A DNA stretch of 64,000 bases from Algiphilus sp. (lineage in GTDB: Bacteria; Pseudomonadota; Gammaproteobacteria; Nevskiales; Nevskiaceae), in the NCBI RefSeq assembly GCF_023145115.1, contig NZ_JAGLEJ010000014.1:62001-126000 (forward strand), read 5' to 3'. Below the pieces are notes generated by a model that saw only the letters and a program-made list of their open reading frames with translations, searched no databases and was not told the origin of the DNA. Positions 41,477-50,515 of this stretch are shown here, piece after piece; position 1 is the first letter of the stretch, and each line of letters begins with the position of its first letter. The translations under genes and the position numbers were made by a program.

Positions 41477-42579
41477 TGCCGGAGATCCGCACGCCGCTGA
41501 CGGAGATGCTGGGCTGCCGCCATCCCGTGGTGCAGACCGCGATGGGATGGGTGGCCGACGCGAAGCTGGTCGCCGCCACAACCAATGCCGGCGGCTTCGG
41601 CTTCCTGGCAGCCGCGACCATGTCGACACCGGAGCTGGACGCCGCGCTGGCCGATCTGCGCGACAGCTGCAGCGGACCCTTCGGCGTCAACTTCCACATG
41701 TTCCAGCCCAACGCGCAGGACGTCATCGAGCGCGTGCTGGCCAATGCCGACCGCGTGCGCGCGGTGAGCTACGGACGCGGGCCCGACGCCGCGACCATCC
41801 GTCGCTTCAAGGACGCCGGCGTGCTGTGCATGCCCACGGTGGGCGCGCTCAAGCACGCCGTGAAGGCGGTCGAGCTGGGCGCGGACATCATCACCGTGCA
41901 GGGCGGCGAGGGCGGCGGGCATACCGGATCGACGCCCACCACGCTGCTGCTTCCGCAGGTGCTGAAGGCAGTGGACGTGCCGGTGGTCGCCGCCGGCGGC
42001 TTCCACGACGGTCGCGGTCTGGCGGCCGCGCTGGCCTGGGGCGCGGCCGGCATCGCCATGGGCACGCGCTTCCTGATGACCGCCGAATCGCCGGTGCCGC
42101 GCAGCACGCTCGCGCGCTACCAGCAAGTCCGCGATGCGGCGAGGATCCGCGCGTCGACCGCGGTCGACGGCATGCCGCAGCGCATGATCGACAACCCCTA
42201 TCTCGAGCGGCTCGAGCGCGGCGGCAGCCTGCGTCGCCTATTCGTGGCGCTGGGTTCGGCCTGGCGCTGGAAGCAGCGCACCGGCATGAGCATTGCGCAC
42301 ATGCTGCGCACCTTCGTGGCGGCGATGCGCTCGGGCGATTCCATCACCCAGACCCTGTCGGCCGCGAACGCGCCGGTGCTGATCCAGCGCGCGATGGTCG
42401 AGGGGCATCCGGACGAGGGCGTGCTGCCCAGCGGACAGGTGGCCTCGGTGCTCGACGACCTGCCGCCGGTGGCCAGCCTCATCGACACCATCATGGCCGA
42501 TGCCGTCGCTCGCCTCGAGGCGCTGCCGCGGCCGACGGACGGCGCGGCCGACACCAGCAAGCAGGGAGACGCGGCATGA
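41476..42579 (+). CDS. ipdC: IpdC-like flavin-dependent reductase (nitronate monooxygenase family)
   Basis: The 367-residue FMN TIM-barrel protein resembles 2-nitropropane dioxygenases: RHPVVQTAMGWVADAKLVAA (15-34), ITVQGGEGGGHTGSTPTTLL and VVAAGGFHDGRGLAAALAWG, the flavin phosphate loop. In actinobacteria IpdC acts on the HIP-derived CoA thioester before IpdAB. Its placement after ipdAB and the DUF35-Ltp pair, with a TGATG overlap, supports this. Nitronate oxidation as such is unlikely here. Confidence 0.82.
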   Translation: MPEIRTPLTEMLGCRHPVVQTAMGWVADAKLVAATTNAGGFGFLAAATMSTPELDAALADLRDSCSGPFGVNFHMFQPNAQDVIERVLANADRVRAVSYGRGPDAATIRRFKDAGVLCMPTVGALKHAVKAVELGADIITVQGGEGGGHTGSTPTTLLLPQVLKAVDVPVVAAGGFHDGRGLAAALAWGAAGIAMGTRFLMTAESPVPRSTLARYQQVRDAARIRASTAVDGMPQRMIDNPYLERLERGGSLRRLFVALGSAWRWKQRTGMSIAHMLRTFVAAMRSGDSITQTLSAANAPVLIQRAMVEGHPDEGVLPSGQVASVLDDLPPVASLIDTIMADAVARLEALPRPTDGAADTSKQGDAA

Positions 42580-43361
42580 GCACACCGTTTCGCATCGAAT
42601 GCAGCGACGGCATCGGCGAGCTGGTCCTCGCCAAGCCGCCGGTCAACGCTCTCGACAGCGACGGCTGGCACGCGCTGGCCGATGCCATTCACGCCCTCGG
42701 CGCGCGCGCCGACATCGCCGTCATCGTCATTCGCGCCGAGGGCAAGGGCTTCTGCGCCGGCGTCGACATCAAGGAGCTGGATGCGCATCCCGAGCGCATC
42801 GTCGACGTCAACGCCGGCAACTACCGCACCTTCGAGGCGATCCATCGCAACCCGCTGCCGGTGATCGTGGCGCTGCACGGCTTCGTGCTTGGCGGCGGCA
42901 TCGGCATCGCCGGAGCCGCCGACGTGCTGGTCGCCGCCGAGAGCGCCAGCTTCGGCGTGCCCGAGGTCGATCGCGGCGCGATGGGCGGCGGCGCCCACCT
43001 CCAGCGCCTGTTCCCGGTGCAGAAGGTGCGCGCGATGTACTTCACCGGCGATCCCATCGATGCCGCCGAGGCGCACCGCCTGGGCGCCGTCGAGGCGGTG
43101 GTGCCGGATGCCGAGCTGCGCGATCGTGCCATGGCGCTGGCCGCCCGGATCGCCGGCAAGAGCGCGGCCATGCTGCGGCTGGCCAAGGAATCGCTCAACG
43201 GCATCGAGGACGGCAACCTCGAGGACAAGTACCGCTGGGAGCAGGGTTTCACGCTCCAGGCCTACATGAGCCCGGACTCCGCCGAGACGCGGCGGGCCTT
43301 TGTCGAAAAACGCGACGCGCGGTTCGACGCGCGCGATCACAACACCCCCGAGACCCCATGA
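42576..43361 (+). CDS. echA20: Enoyl-CoA hydratase/isomerase family, EchA20-like
   Basis: The 261-residue crotonase has the oxyanion-hole segments IRAEGKGFCAGVDIKELDA and LHGFVLGGGIGIAGAADVLV, and FGVPEVDRGAMGGGAHLQRL. EchA20 in mycobacteria opens a ring of the HIEC-CoA intermediate by hydrolysis, one of the two ring cleavages together with IpdAB. Overlap ATGA with ipdC and with the next acyl-CoA dehydrogenase shows a tight unit. Assignment to EchA20, as opposed to a generic hydratase, is mostly by neighbourhood. Confidence 0.8.
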   Translation: MSTPFRIECSDGIGELVLAKPPVNALDSDGWHALADAIHALGARADIAVIVIRAEGKGFCAGVDIKELDAHPERIVDVNAGNYRTFEAIHRNPLPVIVALHGFVLGGGIGIAGAADVLVAAESASFGVPEVDRGAMGGGAHLQRLFPVQKVRAMYFTGDPIDAAEAHRLGAVEAVVPDAELRDRAMALAARIAGKSAAMLRLAKESLNGIEDGNLEDKYRWEQGFTLQAYMSPDSAETRRAFVEKRDARFDARDHNTPETP

Positions 43362-44524
43362 GACTGGAATACACCCGGAGCCAGCACAGCTTCCGCGAGG
43401 AAGTGCGCGCCTGGCTCGCCGAACACGTACCGAAGGAGCCGCTGCCGAGCCTCGACACCGAGGAAGGGTTCGCGGCGCACCGCGAGTGGGAGCGCACGCT
43501 GCATGCCGGCGGCTGGTCCGCGGTGACCTGGCCGACCGCCTTCGGCGGCCGCGACCTCGGCCTCATCGACTGGCTGATCTTCGAGGAAGAGTACTGGGGC
43601 TCGGGCGCGCCGCTGCGCGTCAACCAGAACGGCATCTTCCTGCTGGCGCCGACCCTGATGGAGTACGGCACCGAGGAGCAGAAGGCGCGCTTCCTGCCGC
43701 GCATGGCATCGGGCGAGGACATCTGGGCGCAGGGGTGGTCCGAGCCCGGCGCCGGTTCCGACATGGCGGCCATCCGCTGCCGGGCCGAGCGTGACGGCGA
43801 CCACTACGTCATCAACGGCCAGAAGACCTGGTCGACGCGTGCGGTCTATGCCGACTGGCTGTTCGGGCTGTTCCGCAGCGACGCCAGGGCGCAGCGCCAC
43901 CAGGGCATGAGCTTCGTGCTGCTGCCGCTGGACCTGCCGGGCATCAGCATCCGGCCGATCCGCCAGCTCAACGGGCAGCCCGGCTTTGCCGAGATCTTCT
44001 TCGACAACGTGCGCGTGCCGGTGGAGAACCGGCTCGGCGACGAGGGCGCCGGCTGGCGCATCGCCATGGCCACGGCCGGTTTCGAGCGTGGCCTCATGCT
44101 GCGCTCGCCGGGTCGCTTCCAGCAGACCGCCAAGGCGCTGGTGGCGCTGTATCGCGCCAACCAGGCACGCGCCGACCGCGATCCCGGCATCCGCGATGCG
44201 GTGCTGCGCGGCTACGTCGCCGCCGAGGCCTATGCGCTGGCCACTTATCGCACGGCCTCGCGCATCGCCAAGGGCGGGAGCATCGGCATCGAGGCCAGCA
44301 CCAACAAGATCTTCTGGTCCGAGCTCGATCTGATGCTGCACGACACAGCCATGAAGATCCTCGGCGCGCGCGCCGAGCTGCTGCCGCACGCGCCCGAGGC
44401 GGCCGGCATCGGCCACTGGCTGGACGGATTCCTGTTCGCCCAGGCCGGCCCCATCTACGCCGGCACCAACGAGATCCAGCGCAACATCATCGCCGAGCGC
44501 ATGCTCGGCCTGCCCCGAGCCTGA
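43358..44524 (+). CDS. Acyl-CoA dehydrogenase, catalytic subunit of pair 1
   Basis: The 388-residue FadE-type flavoprotein has WSEPGAGSDMAAIRCRAE, the flavin- and substrate-binding stretch, and ends IYAGTNEIQRNIIAERMLG. The short-chain-type Glu at the end is Ala (IYAGT), but Glu243 in GFERGLM is at the position of the IVD/LCAD catalytic base, as in steroid FadE proteins. Next to it lies a shorter partner (44527), as in alpha2beta2 steroid acyl-CoA dehydrogenases. It should desaturate a HIP-derived CoA ester. Confidence 0.85.
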   Translation: MRLEYTRSQHSFREEVRAWLAEHVPKEPLPSLDTEEGFAAHREWERTLHAGGWSAVTWPTAFGGRDLGLIDWLIFEEEYWGSGAPLRVNQNGIFLLAPTLMEYGTEEQKARFLPRMASGEDIWAQGWSEPGAGSDMAAIRCRAERDGDHYVINGQKTWSTRAVYADWLFGLFRSDARAQRHQGMSFVLLPLDLPGISIRPIRQLNGQPGFAEIFFDNVRVPVENRLGDEGAGWRIAMATAGFERGLMLRSPGRFQQTAKALVALYRANQARADRDPGIRDAVLRGYVAAEAYALATYRTASRIAKGGSIGIEASTNKIFWSELDLMLHDTAMKILGARAELLPHAPEAAGIGHWLDGFLFAQAGPIYAGTNEIQRNIIAERMLGLPRA

Positions 44525-44526
44525 CC

Positions 44527-45588
44527 ATGGACTTCACCTTCGAGAGCCATCAGCTCGCCTTCCGCGACGCCATCCGCAAGTTCCTCGTCGTCGAGGCCGC
44601 GCCGGAAATGCTGCGCGACATCTGGGAGACCCAGAGCGGGCGCTCCGCGGAGCTGCGCGCCAAGCTGGCCGATCAGGGCCTTACGGCACTGTCGGTGCCG
44701 GAGGAGTTCGGCGGCATCGCGCTCGGCGACCTCGACTGGGTGCTGGTCCAGCAGGAGCTGGGCTACTACGCCATTCCGGATTCGCTGATCGATACCGCCT
44801 ATCTGGGCACCGGCCTGATCTGCGGACTGGCCGCCGACGTCGCGCTCAAGCGCGAGTGGCTGCCGCGCATCGCCGACGGCAGCGCGCGCGTGGCGGTGGG
44901 GCATCCGGTCAACCCCTTCGTCGCGGACGCCGGCACGGCCGATCTGCTGCTGCTGTGGCACGAGGACGCCGTGCACGCGCTGACGCCGGATCAGGTCACC
45001 CTGACCGCGCAGCCGAGCATCGACATGTCGCGGCGGCTGTTCACCGTCGACTGGACGCCGGAAGCCGCGAACCGCATCGCCGACGCACGCATCGGCGCAC
45101 GGCTGTGGGCCGACACCAGCAATCGCGGCGCGCTGGCGGTGGCCGCCCAGCTGATCGGCCTGGCGCAGCGCATGCTCGACCTCGGCGTCGATCACGCCGC
45201 GCAGCGCAAGCAGTTCGGCAAGATCATCGGCAGCTTCCAGGGGGTCAAGCATCCGCTGGCGGATGTCGCGGTCGCCATCGAGTTCGCCGAGCCGGTGCTC
45301 CATCGCGCCGCCTATGCCCTGGCGCACGGGCATGCCGGCGCCGCCCATGCCATCGCGCAGGCCCGCATCCAGGCCAGCGACGCGGCGCACAAGGCGGCGC
45401 GCGCCAGCCTCCAGGCGCACGGCGCCATGGGCTATACCTGGGAGGCCGACCTGCAGATGTTCATGAAGCGTGCCTGGGTGCTCGACAACGCCTGGGGCGA
45501 TCTCGCGCACCACAAGGCACTCGTGGCCGATGCCATCTTCGCGGATGAAGCGGCGCTCGGTCCGGCCAGCACCTTCGAGACCGCGTGA
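44527..45588 (+). CDS. Acyl-CoA dehydrogenase, partner subunit of pair 1
   Basis: The 353-residue protein is shorter than regular FadE proteins. RKQFGKIIGSFQGVKHPLAD is the FAD-binding stretch, and QAHGAMGYTWEADLQMFMKR is the typical end. The middle beta domain is poorly conserved, as in the non-catalytic halves of heteromeric steroid FadE enzymes. It starts 2 bp after the upstream gene. I infer that it forms an obligate complex with the 43358 product. Confidence 0.82.
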   Translation: MDFTFESHQLAFRDAIRKFLVVEAAPEMLRDIWETQSGRSAELRAKLADQGLTALSVPEEFGGIALGDLDWVLVQQELGYYAIPDSLIDTAYLGTGLICGLAADVALKREWLPRIADGSARVAVGHPVNPFVADAGTADLLLLWHEDAVHALTPDQVTLTAQPSIDMSRRLFTVDWTPEAANRIADARIGARLWADTSNRGALAVAAQLIGLAQRMLDLGVDHAAQRKQFGKIIGSFQGVKHPLADVAVAIEFAEPVLHRAAYALAHGHAGAAHAIAQARIQASDAAHKAARASLQAHGAMGYTWEADLQMFMKRAWVLDNAWGDLAHHKALVADAIFADEAALGPASTFETA

Positions 45589-45667
45589 GCGGTCCGTTTC
45601 GCCAGAACGCCGGGAGCCGGCCCGCCGTCCACCTGCGGAGCCGGCATCCCTTCAACCGAAGCGGCGG

Positions 45668-45683
45668 CGCCTGTGCGCAGGCG
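45668..45683. other. Short hairpin before fadA6
   Basis: CGCCTG-TGCG-CAGGCG (45668-45683), six pairs with a four-base loop in the 123-bp gap between the FadE pair and fadA6. No T-run follows, so it is not a clear terminator. Confidence 0.35.
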
Positions 45684-45711
45684 TCGGCGCATTGACAACC
45701 AGGAGTCACCG

Positions 45712-46860
45712 ATGCCCGAAGCCTATCTCGTAGACGCGCTGCGCACGCCCACCGGCAAGCGCCGCGGGAGTCTCGCCGAAGTCCACGCCGCCGACCTGGG
45801 GGCGCACGTCATCAAGGCGGTGGTCGATCGCAATCCGGTGCCGGCCGAGGAGATCGACGATGTCGTCTTCGGCTGTGTCGACACCGTCGGCCCGATGGCG
45901 GGCAACATCGCGCGCACCTGCTGGCTGGCGGCGGGGCTGCCGCTCAGCGTGCCGGGCGTCACCATCGATCGGCAGTGCGGCTCGTCGCAGCAGGCCGTGC
46001 ACTTCGCCGCACAGGCGGTGATGAGCGGCGTTCAGGACGTCGTCATCGCCGGCGGCGTGCAGACCATGAGCAGCGTGCCGATCGGCTCGTCGATGATGGC
46101 CGGCCGCCCGCTGGGCTTCGACGATCCGTTCTCCGGCAGCAAGGGCTGGAAGGCGCGCTTCGGCGATGCGCCGGTGACGCAGTTCAACGGCGCGCAGATG
46201 ATCGCGGACCGCTGGGGCTTCGACCGCGAGGCCATGGAGCGCTTCGCACTGGAGAGCCACGAGCGCGGGCGCGCCGCCATCGCGGCGGGCCACTTCGACC
46301 GCGAGCTCGTCCCGCTCAACGGACTCGAGCAGGACGAAACCACGCGCGAGACCTCGCTCGAGAAGATGGCCGAGCTCGAGGTGCTGGCCGAGGGCGGCAG
46401 CCTGACCGCCGCGGTGGCCAGCCAGACCTGCGACGGCGCCTCGGCGATGCTGGTGGTGTCGGAAGCCGCGCTCAAGCGCTACGGCCTGAAGCCGCGCGCC
46501 CGCATCCACTACATGGGGCTTATGGGTGACGACCCGATCGCCATGCTGACCGCCCCCATCCCGGCGACCCAGCACGCGCTGAAGAAGACCGGTCTCAAGC
46601 CGTCCGACATCGATATCGCCGAATGCAACGAGGCCTTCGCGCCGGTGCCCATGGCGTGGATGCACGAAACCGGCTTCGCGCACGAGCAGGTCAACGTCAA
46701 CGGCGGCGCCATCGCGCTCGGCCACCCGCTGGGCGCGACCGGCACCAAGCTCATGACCACGCTGCTCCACGAGCTCGAGCGGCGCGGCGGCCGCTACGGC
46801 CTGCAGACCATGTGCGAGGGCGGCGGCGTGGCCAACGTCACCATCATCGAGCGGCTTTGA
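45712..46860 (+). CDS. fadA6: Thiolase, FadA6-like
   Basis: The 382-residue thiolase shows TIDRQCGSSQQAVHFAAQAV with the nucleophilic Cys, ALGHPLGATGTK with the His and a C-terminal MCEGGGVANVTIIERL with the second Cys. These segments and the whole layout agree closely with mycobacterial FadA6 as I recall it. FadA6 performs the thiolytic step late in C/D-ring degradation. AGGAGTCACCG precedes the start. A low-GC repeat element starts right at the stop codon. Confidence 0.88.
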   Translation: MPEAYLVDALRTPTGKRRGSLAEVHAADLGAHVIKAVVDRNPVPAEEIDDVVFGCVDTVGPMAGNIARTCWLAAGLPLSVPGVTIDRQCGSSQQAVHFAAQAVMSGVQDVVIAGGVQTMSSVPIGSSMMAGRPLGFDDPFSGSKGWKARFGDAPVTQFNGAQMIADRWGFDREAMERFALESHERGRAAIAAGHFDRELVPLNGLEQDETTRETSLEKMAELEVLAEGGSLTAAVASQTCDGASAMLVVSEAALKRYGLKPRARIHYMGLMGDDPIAMLTAPIPATQHALKKTGLKPSDIDIAECNEAFAPVPMAWMHETGFAHEQVNVNGGAIALGHPLGATGTKLMTTLLHELERRGGRYGLQTMCEGGGVANVTIIERL

Positions 46861-46954
46861 AACCACGGATCGCACAGATTCCGCAGTTCCGGAAAAGGAA
46901 ACAGAGAGAAAGATCTGTGTGAATCCGTGAAATCTGTGGTTCAAGCGCTTTTTT
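46858..46954 (+). repeat. Low-GC dispersed element copy E2, terminator-like
   Basis: Inverted ends AACCACGGATCGCACAGATT (46861-46880) and AATCCGTGAAATCTGTGGTT (46922-46941) enclose an AG-rich middle. The stop codon of fadA6 adjoins the left end, and TTTTTT (46949-46954) follows the right end, so this copy could work as an intrinsic terminator or a processing site in the operon. Confidence 0.8.
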
Positions 46955-46982
46955 GTAACGAATATCCTGGAAGGAGCCAGCA

Positions 46983-47861
46983 ATGGCAATTTGTGAAGGA
47001 CGCAGCGTCATCATCACCGGCGCAGGTGGCGGTCTGGGCCGGGCGCACGCGCTCGCGCTGGCGGCGGAAGGCGCGGCGGTGCTGGTCAACGACATCAACC
47101 GCGAGGCGGCCGAAACCGTGGCCGGCGAGATCGACGCCGCCGGTGGCCGCGCCATTGCCAACAGCGATGACATCACCACCACCAGCGGCGCCGAGGCCAT
47201 CGTCAATGCCGCCGCCGAGGCCTTCGGCGACGTGCACGCCGTGGTCAACAATGCCGGCGTGCTGCGCGACAAGATGTTCGCCAGCATGTCCGAGGAGGAC
47301 TGGGACATCGTCGTCAAGGTCCATCTCAAGGGCCACTTCTGCATCAGCAACGTGCTGGTGAAGCGCTGGCGCGCACAGGTCAAGGAGCGCGGCGAGAAGG
47401 TCGACGCGCGCATCATCAACACCACCTCCGGTGCCGGTCTGCAGGGCTCGGTGGGGCAGAGCAACTACGGCGCCGCCAAGGGCGGCATCGCCACGCTGAC
47501 GCTGATCCAGGCCGCCGAGCTCGGCCGCTACGGCATCACGTCCAACGCGCTGGCGCCGGCGGCGCGCACCGGCATGACCGAGGACGTCTTCGCCGACGTC
47601 ATGAAGAAGCCCGAGGACGGCTTCGACCACTTCGCACCCGAGAACGTCTCGCCCATCGTGGTCTGGCTGTGCAGTCCGCAGTCTGCTGCCGTGAGCGGCC
47701 GCGTCTTCGAGGCCGACGGCGGCCGCATCTCGGTGGCCGATGGCTGGCGCACCGGGGAGGTCAACGACAAGGGCACGCGCTGGGCGCCGGCCGAGATCGG
47801 CAGGGCGGTCGAGGCGCTGATCGCGAAGGCGCCCGCGCCGCAGAAGGTCTACGGCACCTGA
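46983..47861 (+). CDS. SDR, 17beta-HSD4-type
   Basis: The 292-residue SDR carries ITGAGGGLGRAHALALAAEG (11-30), LVNDINREAAE with an acidic residue for NAD, VVNNAGVLRDKMFASMSEED, NTTSGAG with Ser and YGAAK. The NDINR and RDKMF segments are typical of the dehydrogenase part of multifunctional enzyme 2 (HSD17B4), which acts on 3-hydroxyacyl-CoA esters. It should oxidise a hydroxyacyl-CoA intermediate of ring degradation. AAGGAG lies well before the ATG. It resembles Rv3548c-type SDRs in similar clusters. Confidence 0.85.
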   Translation: MAICEGRSVIITGAGGGLGRAHALALAAEGAAVLVNDINREAAETVAGEIDAAGGRAIANSDDITTTSGAEAIVNAAAEAFGDVHAVVNNAGVLRDKMFASMSEEDWDIVVKVHLKGHFCISNVLVKRWRAQVKERGEKVDARIINTTSGAGLQGSVGQSNYGAAKGGIATLTLIQAAELGRYGITSNALAPAARTGMTEDVFADVMKKPEDGFDHFAPENVSPIVVWLCSPQSAAVSGRVFEADGGRISVADGWRTGEVNDKGTRWAPAEIGRAVEALIAKAPAPQKVYGT

Positions 47862-47993
47862 TCGCGCGAACCGGCGTGGTGGCGGCGCATGGTCCGCCAC
47901 CGCGCTGGTAAGGCGTCCTCACTAATCCCAACGGGTGATGAGCCCGGCGGTGCGCGCCCGCAAGATCGCCGCATCGCTTCCGACTGCGTGGCA

Positions 47994-49130
47994 ATGGAAC
48001 TTTCCCTCAGCGAAGACGAACGCATGATCCGCGACGCGGCCGCCGACTTCCTCGACGGCGTCAGCGACTCGGCGGCCGTGCGCGCCTGCATCGAGGCCGA
48101 GGACGGCGTGGATCACGACGCCTGGCGCCGGATCGCCGGCGAGCTCGGCTGGTGCGCGGTCGGCATCGACGAGGCACACGGCGGCATGGGCATGGGAGCG
48201 CTCACCGAGGCGCTGCTCTTCGAGCAGGCCGGAAGGCATCTGCTCTGTGCGCCGCTGTTCGCGACGCTGGCGCTGGGTGCGAACCTCCTTCGGACGGTCG
48301 CCGATGACGGTGCGCGGGGGCGCTGGCTGCCAGGCGTCGCGGAGGGCCGTGTCGGCCTCTCGGCGCCGCTGCCCGCGACCGCCGACTGGACCGATGCAGC
48401 GGAGAATCTGGAGGCGCGTTCCGACGACGCGGGGTGGCACCTGCGGGGCGACGTTGCGCGGGTGCCGGACGCCGCCGCGGTGGATACGCTGCTGCTGTTC
48501 GCGCGTCTGCCCGGCGACGACGGCATCGGCCTGTTCGCCGTGCCGAGCGCGGCGGAGGGCGTGACCGTGCGCACCCGCGCCGGCTGGGACGCCACGCGCC
48601 GCTTCGCCGAGGTCGCGCTGCGCGATGTTGCGGCCGAGCGCGTGGACGACGCCGGGCGCCTGCGCAGCGAGCTGCCGCGCGCGACCGCGCTGGCGCGTCT
48701 GGCGATTGCCGCCGAGACCCTGGGGGCGGCGCAGCAGTGCCTGGATCTGACCACTGCCTATGTCGCCGAGCGCAAGCAGTTCGGCCGCGCGGTGGGTTCC
48801 TTCCAGGCCGTCAAGCACCGTTGTGCCGAGATGATGGTGGCGATCGAGGCGCTCCGCTCGGGCGTCCACGGTGCGGCGCGACTGGCCGAGACCGGGACCG
48901 ACACGGCCGCGCTGGCTGCGGAATGCGCGGCGCTGCGCGCCCGCGCCGACACCACCGGCTTCTTCTGTGCCCAGGAGGCCATCCAGCTGCACGGCGGGGT
49001 GGGCTTCACCTGGGAGTACGACCCGCACCTGTATTTCAAGCGGATGCAGGCCGCGCACCACTGGCTGGGCACCCCGGAGGCGCTGCGCGCCGAGGTGGCG
49101 GCACACCTCTTCCGGGCCGAGGCGGCGTGA
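47994..49130 (+). CDS. Acyl-CoA dehydrogenase, partner subunit of pair 2
   Basis: The 378-residue protein has MELSLSEDERMIRDAAADFL at its start, RKQFGRAVGSFQAVKHRCAE in the FAD region and QLHGGVGFTWEYDPHLYFKR near the end. It is shorter and more divergent than its neighbour and lacks a clear base residue, so it is probably the non-catalytic subunit. An upstream extension without family sequence is open from 47889; the ATG at 47994 fits the family. Its TGA overlaps the next ATG by one base. Confidence 0.8.
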   Translation: MELSLSEDERMIRDAAADFLDGVSDSAAVRACIEAEDGVDHDAWRRIAGELGWCAVGIDEAHGGMGMGALTEALLFEQAGRHLLCAPLFATLALGANLLRTVADDGARGRWLPGVAEGRVGLSAPLPATADWTDAAENLEARSDDAGWHLRGDVARVPDAAAVDTLLLFARLPGDDGIGLFAVPSAAEGVTVRTRAGWDATRRFAEVALRDVAAERVDDAGRLRSELPRATALARLAIAAETLGAAQQCLDLTTAYVAERKQFGRAVGSFQAVKHRCAEMMVAIEALRSGVHGAARLAETGTDTAALAAECAALRARADTTGFFCAQEAIQLHGGVGFTWEYDPHLYFKRMQAAHHWLGTPEALRAEVAAHLFRAEAA

Positions 49131-50320
49131 TGGCGCTGGCAGCCGACAAGACACCGCCGGCGCCGACGGATTTCCGCGCGGCGATCGCGGACTGGATGGC
49201 CGCCCATCTGACCGGGCCCTTCGCGGCCCTCAAGCATCGCGGCGGCCCCGGCGACGAGGAGGCCGACCCCGAGCTGCGCAAGCGCTGGGAGCGCGAGCTG
49301 GCGGCCGGCGGATGGACCTGCGTGGGCTGGCCGGAGCGCTTCGGCGGCCGCGGTCTGTCGATCGACCAGCAGGTCATCTTCCACGAGGAATACGCGCGCG
49401 CCGGCGGCCCGGGTCGCATGGGGCACATCGGCGAAGGGCTCATCGGGCCGGCGCTGATCCGCTACGGCAGCGAAGCGCAGCAGGCGCGCTTCCTGCCCGG
49501 CATCGTCGCGGGGCGCGAATTCTGGGCGCAGGGCTACTCCGAGCCTGCCGCCGGCTCCGATCTGGCCAATGTGCAGGCCCGCTGCTGGCAGCACGACGAC
49601 GGCAGCTGGCGGGTGTCCGGACAGAAGATCTGGACCTCGCTGGCGCACGAGTCGGACTGGATCTTCGTGCTCGCGCGCAGCGAGCCGGGCAGCAAGGGGC
49701 GGCACGGCCTGAGCTTCCTGCTGATGCCGCTGGACCAGCCCGGGATCAGCATCCGGCCGATCCGGCAGATGAGCGGCGGCTCCGAGTTCAACGAGGTCTT
49801 CTTCGACGAAGCGGTGGCCGAGGCCGACTGTCTGGTCGGTGCTCCGGGCGAGGGCTGGTCGGTGGCGATGGGCCTGCTGGAGATCGAGCGCGGCGTGTCC
49901 ACGCTCGGCCAGCAGATGCATTTCGCGCACGAGCTGCAGCTCGTCATCGAGGCGGCGGAGCGCACCGGCCGCGCCGGCGATCCGCACATCCGGGCGCGCA
50001 TCGCCGATGCCTGGGGCGGGCTGCGCGTCATGCGCTACAACGCGCTGCGCATGCTGGCGGGTGCCGACGACCTCAAGCTGACGCGCGAGGCGCTGATCTA
50101 CAAGTACTACTGGTCCAACTGGCACCGCGACCTCGGCAAGCTGGCGATGGACGTGCTCGGCCCCGACGGCGATGTGCCCTCCGAGGATCCCGCCATCAAG
50201 CGGCTGCAGCAGATCTTCTTCTTCTCGCGCGCCGACACCATCTACGCCGGCAGCAACGAGATCCAGCTCAACCTGATCGCCGAGCGCGGCCTCGGCCTGC
50301 CGCGCGAGCCTCGCGGTTGA
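49130..50320 (+). CDS. Acyl-CoA dehydrogenase, catalytic subunit of pair 2
   Basis: The 396-residue FadE protein shows YSEPAAGSDLANVQARCW, SGQKIWTSLAHESDW and IYAGSNEIQLNLIAERGLG. As in pair 1 the terminal Glu is replaced by Ala, and Glu253 in LEIERGVS is the probable base. It is FadE17/26/30-like by position beside an ipdF-like SDR. A low-GC repeat follows 9 bp after the stop. Substrate: a CoA ester of the C/D-ring pathway (inference). Confidence 0.85.
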   Translation: MALAADKTPPAPTDFRAAIADWMAAHLTGPFAALKHRGGPGDEEADPELRKRWERELAAGGWTCVGWPERFGGRGLSIDQQVIFHEEYARAGGPGRMGHIGEGLIGPALIRYGSEAQQARFLPGIVAGREFWAQGYSEPAAGSDLANVQARCWQHDDGSWRVSGQKIWTSLAHESDWIFVLARSEPGSKGRHGLSFLLMPLDQPGISIRPIRQMSGGSEFNEVFFDEAVAEADCLVGAPGEGWSVAMGLLEIERGVSTLGQQMHFAHELQLVIEAAERTGRAGDPHIRARIADAWGGLRVMRYNALRMLAGADDLKLTREALIYKYYWSNWHRDLGKLAMDVLGPDGDVPSEDPAIKRLQQIFFFSRADTIYAGSNEIQLNLIAERGLGLPREPRG

Positions 50321-50328
50321 ACAAACCT

Positions 50329-50481
50329 GGAACCACAGATTGCACAGATTTCCCCAGATTCTCTTCCTGTCCTTCGTGAGAACCGCAATGGCGATGCGCA
50401 GCGGCGCCGCAGGCGAGGCTGACCGGCGACGGATTTCATCAACCGATCCCCGATCTGTGGAATCGGTGAAATCGGTGGTTG
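50329..50481. repeat. Low-GC dispersed element, copy E3
   Basis: Left end GGAACCACAGATTGCACAGA (50329-50348) and right end AATCGGTGAAATCGGTGGTT (50461-50480) are inverted, but the right end is more changed (CTG to CGG). The 110-bp middle is GC-rich and longer than in the other copies. Confidence 0.75.
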
Positions 50482-50515
50482 GCTTTCCGGATGCTGATGG
50501 CGACGAGGTGGCGGC

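Noticed and set aside
43358..44524. Acyl-CoA dehydrogenase judged inactive because IYEGT reads IYAGT
   Set aside because: IVD- and LCAD-type enzymes and steroid FadE proteins use a Glu in another helix; Glu243 is present at that place.
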